Source: Candolleomyces eurysporus
Lineage: Eukaryota > Basidiomycota > Agaricomycetes > Agaricales > Psathyrellaceae
Direction: 5' to 3'
Assembly (NCBI GenBank): GCA_027579435.1
Contig: JANBPK010001316.1
Location: forward strand, 1-26,728
Length of the DNA stretch: 26,728 nt
Positions 1 to 9,858 of this stretch are shown piece by piece (the stretch's first letter is position 1; every line of letters starts with the position of its first letter). The notes beneath the pieces are model-generated. The model had not been told where the DNA came from. It made no database searches and saw only the letters and a list, made by a program, of their open reading frames with translations. A program made the translations under genes and the position numbers.

Positions 1-2735
1 GTTGCAAGCAACGCCTTGAGGTGTGATGATGGGTCAGCGTCTGCGATGGGTTCCCATCGCCGCCAAAGACTTGGCCAACCATACAGGGAAAAATTGACAT
101 GGGAGGATTGTTTGTAGAATTGCAAGGTTTTGTCTGTGGAAGGATGGATGTGGTGAGAAGCTTGCCTTGGAACGATATAACATCAGACCCACCAATAGAC
201 GATTTGATAGTGTGCTTGAAGATATTTTGTTTGGACTGTTTTGGTGGTACGGGGGGTGCAGCAGCCTGCGCTGGTGTGTTGTTCGGTGTTGGGGCAGGAA
301 GAGTGTTGAGCACTGGAAAAATGGTTAGTGAGAGTTGCTAATGTGGAAGAACGCATATGCGACATACTTCGACTCAAGGGAGACATAACGGGAGGCAATG
401 GCAGTGTGGGTGGGCTGGATGGACGAGAGGGCCGCTCCTTGGTTCCAGCATTTTCTTTGTCATAGTCCATCCCGACACTCTCTTTGTCGCGGTGACTATT
501 CATCTTCTTGATTGGTATCCTTGTATGCCTTTCAACACTGTCATATGGCTTGGACTCTTTCTTGAAAACCATAGGTTTCTCATCTTCCTCAACCTGTTTC
601 TTCTTTTCTTCCGCTGCCTCTTCTGCCTTCTTCTTCCCCTTCTCCTTTTCTTTTTCCTTCTCCCGCTCTCTCTCAAAGTGTTCATCTCTCTCCCTCTCAA
701 GCTCTTCCAACCTCTCCATCTCCCTCAGCCTCTGCTTCTCCCTCTCCCACTCCAAAACACGGTCCTTCACATTCGACGAGGTCTTCTTCCCCGTCTTCAC
801 TGCCGCCTCGTTCGCCAAACTGCTGTGGCTCTTCCTTAGCTCTGCGAACACTCCAGACCGTCGCTTGCTCGTCATCTCATCGAGCTTCTTCACCGGGATC
901 CGACTGGCTGCAGAATGAGAAAGGCTATTATCTGGTGACAACACAGCACCAAAGGCTCGACGCGCTTTCGAGGCGTCTCTATTGGGATTGAGGCTCGAGT
1001 TTGCGACAAGATTCTCCTTGGCAGAAGCTGAACGATGAGGTGTGGTTGGGGGCGATCCTTTGATGGGAGATAGGTCGAGGACAGGGTGGGCTTTCTTGCG
1101 TGGTGCTGCAAAAAGAGATAAAGGTTAGTGACAACTTCTTCCACGATGCCTCGGAGAACCTACGCTTGGTTGTTGTAGTATTGACTTTGGGTTGCGATTT
1201 CGACTTGACGAGGTTATGGCGCATGGAGGCGTCTGACAATTCGCGTCCGAGTCCTGGAGGCGATACAGGACTCTCTATCGCTTTCGATGGAGGTGTCATG
1301 CTCAGGAGCTTGTCCAAGTCCTTTTCAAAGGCGAGGGAGGTGTAGCTGGCAGAGCGACCTGCGAAAAACTTGTCAACGAACATCTACAATCTCACGAAGA
1401 CCAGACATACGGTGAATTTGAGAGTCCCGGTTGGACTTCCAATAAGCATCATTCAACGCTTGAGCAGCGGTGCAACGCAAGTCGGCATTGGGGGACATCA
1501 TTCGAAGGAGAAGTTTCTCCATCCTATCTGAGAATGACCATTTCCCGATCCATTTGCCGCGAAGCTGATTAACAGAGGTGTCAGTCAAATTTGGAGGTCT
1601 CTTGGAGTTCCAGTGATGGGCACATACTGTCCGGGACCAGTACCGCTCAACATCTTCCTTTGTCTCGAGGGCATTTCCATCGTATTCTTCGAAGGGTGTT
1701 CGACCGGAGAGAATTTCGAAGAATGTGACGCCCAGTGACCAGACATCGGACTTGCGGGTGTCGTGCGTAATTCCTCTTGCACGTTCTGGTGATAGGTACT
1801 GAATGCGAAAGCGGTCAAAACGCGCTACAAACCTCGGAAAAATGGGTGTTACCTCTGGTGTGCCATAAGTCAAATTGCTATGGAAGCTCGTCTCTTCTTC
1901 AGGGTCCTTGAGCTCTGCAAATCCGAAATCCACGAGGACAGGAATGTTCTTGTGTGAAAGAAGGATATTGGCCGGTCTAAAGAAGAGTCATACATCAGAA
2001 CGTGTTTTCGGGGATAGTTCGACAGTAAGTAAGCGGAGGCCTAAAACGCCACTTACTTGATGTCGTTGTGAACGACGCCTCGTCTATGAAGGAAGTCGAC
2101 GCCGGAGAGAAGGAAATGGAACCATTCGCGAGCTTTGGACTCTTCGACCTCGACTGGGATGAGTGTGGGAAGGTACGTCCTGGAAACCGTCAGTCAACAA
2201 ATCAATTGGTGGGCGAAACAAGGATGTCCACAACGGGCGTACATGGTGATCATGGCGTAGGAGGGGGTCATGACGAACGAGTAGAACGAAATAATGGAGG
2301 GATGTGGGTCGTCCTTGAATGCGCGAACAATCTTCATCTCGTTCCACCTGCAAAGCCCTGAGTTAAGAAAACACCAAGTCGTCGGTTGTCATGTCCACTT
2401 ACAGGGACTTAATACGCGAAGCATTCGCAGCCGTCTTCTTACGATGCACGAGCTTGACTGCAAATTTCCGCCCTGCATCCCTCAGCGCTACGTGTTCTGA
2501 GAAGGGTCTTGACCGCTTTGGCCTGACGAGCCACACGCTACCCCAATTGCCATTGCCGATCTATGACCCACCCGAGTCAACTAGTCAGTATTTTGTTGAC
2601 ACCTCACTCGTTGATTAGCCACTGGCGCACCTCTTCAATAAAATCGAGCTCTTGCGAAATAACTTGATCAGAGATGGAGTAGACTGCATTTGGAGACTCC
2701 AGCTCTGCTGGACTCGGCGTCCTTGACGAGTCCAT
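1..2735 (-). CDS. Ser/Thr protein kinase, 11 exons in window, 3' end off the left edge
   Basis: A eukaryotic Ser/Thr kinase read right to left. Exons by splice signals and frame: 2735-2631, 2560-2403, 2347-2243, 2179-2057, 1976-1853, 1798-1628, 1564-1411, 1358-1164, 1105-353, 312-193 and 133 to the edge; every junction keeps phase, giving at least 713 residues. Seen in order: Gly-rich loop IGNGNWGSV, lysine in KFAVKLVHRKK, catalytic loop VVHNDIKPANILL (HND replaces HRD; Asp, Lys and Asn kept), DFGFAEL, activation end YGTPE-YLSPERA, SDVWSLGV, and a C-lobe ending near ALNDAYWK. After the domain come a Ser/Pro-rich stretch, a long Glu/Arg/Lys coiled coil (roughly residues 490-570), a Pro-rich segment, and an open tail to position 1. 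The start at 2735 is the first ATG in the frame leading into exon 1; the same frame is open further upstream, so the true start could lie in an unseen 5' exon. The substrate and subfamily are not recognisable. Confidence 0.85.
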
Positions 2736-3040
2736 GGTCGTTGGGTCGCTTGGTGTCGCCTTGGTGTCACGAAATTCTGGAGACCCGGGGAGGAAGGGTC
2801 GAGATACGGGGGTGGAGGCGGAGGGAAGAGGAGGAGGAAGAAGACAGCAATAACGAGGAGAACCCCAGTTGAACTCTCGAACACGGCTTCACAAGTTTTG
2901 ATGGCGCCGCTCTCTCTTCGAATGAACAGTGCCACAACAAACCATAATAACGCGCTCAAACACGCGTTCCTGTGAGAACGACGCGTCGACTCGGATCCTT
3001 TACACGGTTCCAACGCTTATACCAAGCGAAATTATGATTT
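2736..3040. other. Intergenic region upstream of the kinase
   Basis: About 300 bases between the kinase start and the first repeated block, presumably its promoter and 5' UTR. It has a pyrimidine/purine-skewed stretch near 2810-2850. The kinase frame stays open (minus strand) to about 2890, so part of this could be 5' coding sequence. No other gene was seen. Confidence 0.4.
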
Positions 3041-4141
3041 TCGGACTTCTGAGTGCGCTGTGTATCTTCCCTTCGTGGTCCATAGACTTTTGTCAAGTGG
3101 AACGCGGAAGTAAATTTGCCTCCGTTTCCCGCCATGCGAAGACTTGACGCGACCCGACGCGCTCACATGATCGCTTGGGGCTTCTTGCAACGCGCGCGCC
3201 TCGTGGATCTTCCGATTCCCATACACGCGTAGTGCTAGCCTTTCTAAGGAATCTATTGGTATACCGTACCTTGTATGACCCAAAAGACTAGGATGGTTCG
3301 CGGCCTCTCACGGTGGCCTTGTCCCACTTGTTGGTCAAGGAATCCAAGTACGTGATGCTCTCGCGAATCAACCCCTTGAACGGGTTAATTATGCTCCGAA
3401 TGCCCCCATATTCCGGGATCACACAAGGATTGTCAAAAGAACTAAAGTTCAAATCTGAAGACAAGGAAATCTTGAAACCATAGCTCGAACGCTGCATACT
3501 CCTTCGCTCAACAGCGAAAACATCTGGTTTGAACAAAAGTTCTCTAGGACATCCTCACCAATGAGGAGTCAGACGCAATATAGAGACCTCTGAGCTCCGT
3601 ATCAGTTGAGTAGCAATTAACTTTGAGGAAGTGCGCACTCGAGCAACAAGGCTCACCCGGACCGTGTGACTATGGCCAATCGTCGAACTTCAGTGTACCT
3701 AGCCCTCAGCGGTGTCTTCCCGGCCAACGCCTCTCCCAACCACTACCCACTAATCCCCCACTTCGAGACGAGTCGCTATGGCTGTGGACTGATTCCTTAT
3801 CGCGCGCCGCCATGTGACATGTCAACTCACTCAGCTTTTCATGAGCTCCACACGGTAAGCGCCCAAACCAGGCACAGCCTTCTTTCAACTGCTGTTCCAA
3901 CGGGTGGCGATTTCTGCTTTAGAGTGAAGCTTGCTTGGGTCCTGTTCCTAGATTATTCTCCACTCATACCTGAGCACCCATATTTACCAGGTAAGTTGAC
4001 TCAGAAATAAAGACCTTAAAGAGTGCCAGCGCTGTGCGGCTCATTAGGGTTTTTCTCAGCCAAACGAGACACCAACCTGGACAAAGTGTCCAGGAATATC
4101 CAGTCCTCCATCGACTCGTCGCCTACTCTCTCCGGCAAGCA
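3040..4141 (+). repeat. Upstream block of module A
   Basis: Non-coding block ahead of copy A, related to 9220-9858 (B), 13323-14240 (C) and 18640-18960 (D). Shared landmarks are the segment ending in CCTCGTGGAT near 3200, the GGTATACC palindrome near 3258, and a final stretch with an invariant 19-base palindrome. Two parts are differently shared: about 3060-3220 (with GCCTCCGTTTCC) matches only B, while about 3370-3900 (with AACGGGTTAATTATGCTCCG) matches only C. Small open frames here are not conserved in frame between A and C, so I call the block non-coding promoter/5' UTR sequence. Confidence 0.7.
4076..4094. promoter_or_regulatory. 19-base perfect palindrome upstream of copy A
   Basis: CCTGGACA, a 3-base spacer AAG, then TGTCCAGG: perfect 8-base arms, 47 bases before the ATG at 4142. 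The same 19 bases occur before copies B and C. It could be a dimeric transcription-factor site or an RNA hairpin in the 5' leader; no function is shown. Confidence 0.5.
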
Positions 4142-7100
4142 ATGCTGTCCCCGGAGGATGACGACCACCGTACGAGCCAGGCCTTCAATCAAACGACGTA
4201 TAATCAAGAGGAGTGTCAAGACATCTTCAATGGGAGCATCTCTGGGGGTGTTAATACTACGTATACGAGGTTTGTCTCACATCCTGTCCTTTCTCAGAGC
4301 GAGTACTGAAAAACCCTGTGATCCAACCCAGCGGAAAGAACGTTGTCTCAGGATCCCATCATCGCTCGAAGTTCAAGAAGGTCATCAGTGCGGGCAATAA
4401 TGTGCACATGTCGACGTCGAATTTGAATGTTCATGTCAGCGCACTGAGCATCCTTCAAGTGATACAGACGATCTTTGCGTTCTTTCACTTGCCTGCAAAT
4501 CGAGATGCACTTTTCCACCCATTCCCTTCGAATGGGGAAGCGGGTGCAACTAGCCCTGTGGCCGCAGAGCCAGTCCACTACAGAATGGATGAAAGTTCCT
4601 TTCAAGGAGACCTGGACGCGGAAGATGCAGCTGGCGCTGAAGACGACGATGACAATTTATCGAGCGATGCTTCCAGCAAACAATCTGAAAAGTCTCATGA
4701 CTCTGACTATGACGTGGTGCGTTTTCGAGTATTAACTGCATCTTCAAGCTATGCGTAACTCACGTTCGAACCGGACAGTCATCGCTTAACGATCTCGATT
4801 TGCGCTCAATTCAGGCCAAATCCACGACGAATACGGAAATTTACACTCGTCTAATGCTCAACTGCTGTGACGAGGGTCTACCTTGCTGGCGTCCCCGACC
4901 ATTGGATGGAACACACGGAATCATTCCAGGGGATGTGGGAAGATTTACTCTTACAAACGGCTTCCAGAAGTTGTTCAATATCTGGGACGAAGAATATGCA
5001 GGCAGTTGGCAAGCCCCCACCAAGACAACTCAACGACTCAGCAATTACTTTCCCGAAGGCCATACGATTGTGAAAGGCGCTTCTTCAACGATCCGTCGGT
5101 CCGAAAATAGAGAGTACGTTCAATATGTCCCATCCAATCTCACCTTCTGACACCCGAATGCGCCAGATACGTCGAGTTTTTCGAATTCAGTTGTACCGAC
5201 CCGGAAGGTGCGGTACTGGCATGCACCACCTCAGCGGATCTGGAGGAGCTGGAAGACTCTGACTCGCTTCAAGCCTTCCTGGTTCAAAATGCAGGAGCCC
5301 TTTACCAACAGGCAACTTCCACGAGGCAGCTAACAGAAAACTCCCTCTATATTATTACCGGATGTGTTAAGAGCGCAAGTTGGGGCCTCGCAGCCTTCCG
5401 AAATGCGCCGGCAGACCAAGTCCTCCGACTCGAAAAATGGTTCAATGAGAATACCAGCACCGATGGAGGCAAGGTTTATGATTGGGTAAAACGGGGAACG
5501 GGAGAGGCTCGCCTTTGGCCTAATACACCAACGGAGGCTAGCACTTGTGAAGGAAAAAGCCATACCCTCTTTCTGCGCGGATTCAAACTCGCATTCTCCG
5601 AAAATTTTTGCGCGCGAATGGAAGGTTTGAAGCTTAAAGATACGGGACATGAATCATCANGGGGGGAACTATGGCCCCGGCAAGTCGAGGGGCCCTGGTG
5701 ACAACAGGCCATCTCGCGGTAATCCGTCAGGTTCAGGGGGCTCTCAATCTACTTTCTCTGCGAGTTCGTCACCAATGAGCAGCAGGAATACCTCTACGTC
5801 TTGCGACATTCAAGTTGATCCTTTTCCCGACCTCACAAAAGCGGTGCGTTTTCTCTCATCGATAAGCCTCTGATTCTAAATCTCCCTGCACGGACTGTAG
5901 ATGACCTTACACCCTTGCGACGCTATTATGGGTCTTCTACTGAAGATGGTGAGTCCACGAGCAGCTCCAGCATAGCTCAAACCATAAATGTGAAAAAAAA
6001 ACAAACAGACAGGTGCTGATTGCGCACTCTCGCACGACGATGACTGGAGATATAACCTCAAGAATTCCTCGTGGGACAGTCAGTGAAATTCTTGCTTTTC
6101 GAGAGCGGGCATTTCTGAAGTTGTGTAAACATAGATACCGCACTGCTTGATATCATGGGTTCTAAAACAATCTCTGTTTCAAGAGGTATGTGTTCCGGTG
6201 GTCGCAGTTCAGCTGCTGCAATGGACTGATGCCCCGAACCATCTTTCGGAGCATAGGCGTTGCACATCTGCTGCCTGAACACACCCCGCTTCCTAGGTCT
6301 CCGCCGTCCATGGAGCTGTATCTGAACACACTCATCGTGGATCCCGACCTACCAACCAGCCCTCTTGATGACTTCACTAAACGGTGCTCCGTCAACAGCG
6401 TGGAAGATGTTTCAGGGAACAACGTGACAGCACCCAATCGGCGGTCTCCCAGTCCACCGTTGCTCAGTGGCGATAGCCCTGGCGGTGGCTCGTCGGGTCA
6501 TAATGTATTGAACTCTCCAAGAAAAGGTGAGAATATATCACTTGGCATTTTCCTCAGCTGATGTTGCTTCGTTCGCCACAAAAACAGAGGAGTCACAAAT
6601 GTCCGAACATCTTAGATCCCCAAATGACGCGTATCCTTCTAATATTTCCCCTAATCTGGATAGCCCTCCCCATGGCGTGTCCACGACTAAGGACGTGGTC
6701 AAGGAATGGCAAAGTACGCTTGGCGTTGATGCGAGCTCCAGCCAGGAGGAAATCGAAATTTGCCTTCCTGCAACCGACCCCATGAAGAAACCAAACGAGC
6801 AACTTCCACTTTATTCCAAGCAAAGGCTGTCCACTGTCAAAGACGAGGTCAACGAATGGAAAGCTACACGTAGCGTCGGCGATAGAACCGGGGGTATCGG
6901 TGACGTGCAACAGCCAACCCACCCTCGCCTTCATGTCCGAGACGCTCATGACGCCCACGTAGTCTTCGAAGCTGTTCGCCTCGGATACCTACGTCCTGTT
7001 ATGCGCCGGCTGAACCAAATGGAGCGGTCGATGCATGTCCACTCTGGGGCAATATTCGTCTGGATCGAGCGCCACAATGATGTAGGCATAGAGCGTTGGA

Positions 7101-8493
7101 CAGGTGAATTCAATATACACGCCTAAGTCTTCCGTCCATTCTAACGGACGTCTTTTGCAGACGGTCGAAGATGGGGACCAAGTCGTGTACGAGAGGTAAA
7201 TCGTTTTCCCAGCGATCACCCGAGTCTCAACGTGACCATTGACTCGTTCACTTTGACGGTGTATAGCAGTACCTGTTCTACTACGAAGAAAAACTTCCTT
7301 ACGCTACTAGTGATATTGACAAAGTAGCGAGTGGGTAAGTTGCCACTTCATTGCATTTATGTGTTCGAAACGACGACCATGCACCCAGAGCACCCAGTTT
7401 TTTCGATGGAGTCTCAAATGCAGGGCCCTCGCCTTCAGGGCTCTTGCACCAAGAACGCTCAACAAACCTCCATCAAAGGCTTGTGAAGCAAACATATTCG
7501 GCCTGGGTCACCCCAAATGCGCATGCTCAGCCACAAAAGTGGCATTTAACGGCCTATTTCACACACCTAGATCTTCCTCAACTTCCTACCACCGACCAGG
7601 ACGAGCTGCTCGCAACCATCGTCTTTCCTGATGGGGTGTACAAGAGTGGAAGGGCGTCTAGAACTCGCCCGAGCTCTACCCTTTTCAACTCTTCTTCCGC
7701 CCACTTCGTAGGTTCTGGGAGCCTACTCTCTCATGGGTTGATTGGTGTACAACGGGCTCAAGTGTCTCAATTGCCAGAAGATCAACGCAAGAGTGGAAAG
7801 GCGAGATTGCTTGAGGACGAAGGCACGTCTGGACATCACACAAGCCCTGCCTCCAGCTCTTCTATCCCTTCTTCCCTCAGCTTCACAAATTCTATGGGAT
7901 TAGGCCTACGCCCTCACGGGTTGATTGGCCTACCACGGGTTCAAGTTCCTCAATTGCTAGAAGACCTACGCAAGAGGGGAAAGGCGAGATCGCCCGAGGA
8001 CGAAGAAGCGTCTGGACCTCGTACGAGCCCTGCCTACTTTGTAGGTTTTGGGGGCGTACCGCCTCATGAGTTGATTGGCCTACAACAGGTTGAAGTGCCT
8101 CGATTGCCAGAAGATCAACTCAAGAGTGGAAAGGCAAGATTACTTGAGGACGAAGAAGCTTCTGGACCTCACACAAGCCCTGCCTCCAGCTCTTCTGCCC
8201 TTGCTTTCCCCAGCTTCATAGATTCCGTGGGATTACACCAACGCCCTCACGGGTTGATTGGCCTACCACTCATTCAAGTACATCAATTGCCAGAGGACCA
8301 ACGCAAGAGTGGAAAGGCGAGATCGCGCGAGGAAGAAGCGTCTGGACCTCGCACAAGCCTTGCATTCTGCTCTTCTACCCTTTCTTGCCCCAGCTTCGTA
8401 GGTTTTATGGGATCACGCCTACCCCCCCACGGGTTGATTGGCCAACCATGGGTTCAAGTGCCTCAATTGCCAGATGATCAATGCGTCACCTAA
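4142..8493 (+). pseudogene. Copy A: GDVG-type protein fused to WOPR domain; frameshift in exon 1, expanded tail
   Basis: Exons: 4142-4716, 4815-5113, 5167-5843, 5901-5948, 6009-6078, 6135-6185, 6257-6526, 6588-7103, 7161-7195, 7267-7334, 7398-8493. Compared with B and C, one base is missing near 4289 (GTCCTTTCTC against GTCCCATTCTC in B), so the frame stops at 4307-4309. An N at 5660 is also one base extra. With those two allowed for, the exon lengths fit one frame of about 1,234 residues. Everything downstream is intact: acidic stretch, IIPGDVGRFTL, SLYIITGCVKSASWG, SHDDDW, then a WOPR domain with AHDAHVVFEAVRLG, RWTDGRRWGPSRVRE split over two introns, YLFYYEEKLP, LVKQTYSAWV and QKWHLTAYF. 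This is the best-preserved WOPR motif of the three. The tail carries about four repeats of 50-61 residues absent from B and C. The lesion lies beside a T run in sequence with single Ns, so a base-call error is possible and the gene may be functional. If the fusion is wrong, a separate WOPR gene could start at the ATG at 6155. Confidence 0.65.
7732..8493 (+). repeat. In-frame coding repeat in the tail of copy A
   Basis: Units begin at 7732, 7915, 8065, 8248 and 8428 with HGLIG or HELIG; spacings are 183, 150, 183 and 180 bases, all multiples of three. Each unit reads roughly HGLIGLPxVQVPQLPEDQ, then RKSGKARSxEDEEASGP, then a Ser/Pro-rich stretch. The KSGKAR-EDEEASG part matches the single segment that follows the WOPR domain in B and C, so the array probably grew by amplifying that segment. 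Units have diverged by several substitutions, so the expansion is not brand new. Confidence 0.8.
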
Positions 8494-9219
8494 ATGTTGA
8501 ATTCCAGACATATCAGGAGAGATGCTGAGGATGCTCCTGCGCAGGCTTTCTTGTGACGGAATTATATTCTTCAAGCCGGAGTTTGCAGGCGGATGCCCTA
8601 CAACGGCCTGGTCGGTATACTGTTTGTCTGGAAGAGCAGGCAACGCCCCGCGATGTGTATGTGATTTTGGGCACAACGACGGCGACGAAACATACTATGT
8701 ATTTCCGTAACATAACTCTGTAACACGGATGTCAAAGACCTATGTATTTTTACCAATCTGGAGGATCCATTGACCTTATGGTCATTTTCTAGGTCAAACA
8801 GCATTTATCCTCTAAGAAAATCTGCCATACGATACTTAGGCAGTTGAAATCTAATCAATGTTAGGTGATCCCGAGGAACAGGAAATGATAATCTGGACAG
8901 GCATCAGGCGCGGGGGCGTATCGACATGAAGAAGCAGGATTTGGTCGAGACTGGGCAGATAACTTTACATAGGTACGGTATGGCTTGCTTCCTGCCTGTT
9001 GAACCATGGATTCAGGCAATGGAACGTGTTGCCGGACCCAAGGCGAGTGGTTGAATTCATACTTGACATATTGGTAGCTCCAGGCAAGATAAATACCCCA
9101 CGTATGCCACTTGCATACGCTGAACTTCAGCCACTCTTCTTCGTTGTCTAGAAGCCCTCATAGCCCTAATTACCAGATTGTCCAACTGGCGGCTCTGGGC
9201 TGCAAGGCGTTGACCTGTT
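8494..9219 (+). repeat. 3' block of module A
   Basis: Non-coding. It aligns by eye with 17894-18640 downstream of copy C: shared runs include TTTGCAGGCGGA near 8583, a run around GAAACATACTATG, CCGTAACATAA near 8706, and ATCCATTGACCTT near 8765. Most of it is missing after copy B. Presumed 3' UTR, terminator and spacer. No conserved open frame was found on either strand. Confidence 0.65.
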
Positions 9220-9858
9220 TAGAGTTTATGATTTTTTGTATTTCTGAACGTGCTGTGTGTCTTCTCTTTGTGGATCACAATACTTTTGTGAAGTAAAACG
9301 CGGAAGCAAATTCGCCTCCGTTTCCTTCTTGTTCTGCCATGCCATGCGATTCAGACTTGGCGCGACCCGACACGCTCACATGATCGCTTGAAGTTTCTTG
9401 CAACGCGCGCGCCTCGTGGATGTTCCAATTCCCATACAACTAAGACACGCGTCGTACTAGCCCTTCTATGGAATCTATTGGTATACCATCCCCTGTGTGA
9501 CCCAAAAGACCAGGGTGGTTTGTGGTCTCTCACGATGGCATTGTGCCACTTTCTGCAAGGACAATACTAATGTCACTCGGAATACTTAATAGGAACAATG
9601 CATCAGATCTAGTAGAATACCACGTCAGCTATAAAGCATTGAGCAAGGGCATTGTTCTCGGCCTATTCTCCCCTTGCACCTGAGTACTCAGGCTGAGTAG
9701 CCATACCAGGTAGGTCGACTCAGAAATGCATATCTTAAAGTGCAGCTTATTAGGGTCTTTTTTAGCGAGACGAGACACAAGCCTGGACAAAGTGTCCAGG
9801 AATATCCACTCTTCTAAATCCATTCTACTGCCTCGTCACTCACTCTCTCTGGCAAACA
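9220..9858 (+). repeat. Upstream block of module B
   Basis: Non-coding block before copy B. Its first half (GCGGAAGCAAATT, GCCTCCGTTTCC and the GCGCGCGCCTCGTGGAT segment) matches block A. Its middle (GCAAGGACAATACTAATG, then TCAGATCTAGTAGAATACCA) matches block D, and it lacks the roughly 500-base segment that A and C share. The end rejoins block A from about 9660. Confidence 0.65.
9782..9800. promoter_or_regulatory. 19-base perfect palindrome upstream of copy B
   Basis: Identical to the palindrome before copies A and C (8-base arms CCTGGACA/TGTCCAGG, spacer AAG), 58 bases before the ATG at 9859. Confidence 0.5.

Noticed and set aside
357..918. Plus-strand open frames of up to 160 codons rich in Phe, Leu and Ser
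   Set aside because: They are the reverse of the coiled-coil exon of the minus-strand kinase; low-complexity GA/CT sequence keeps several frames open.
2615..3013. Minus-strand frame of 132 codons with a hydrophobic stretch
   Set aside because: It overlaps kinase exon 1 in another frame and has no family motif; the kinase frame there joins exactly to exon 2.
3666..4010. Plus-strand frame of 114 codons in the upstream block
   Set aside because: The homologous sequence before copy C does not keep the same frame, so it is not under coding constraint.
4142..4309. Exon 1 of copy A as a separate small gene
   Set aside because: Its sister sequences in B and C continue in frame; the stop follows a one-base deletion.
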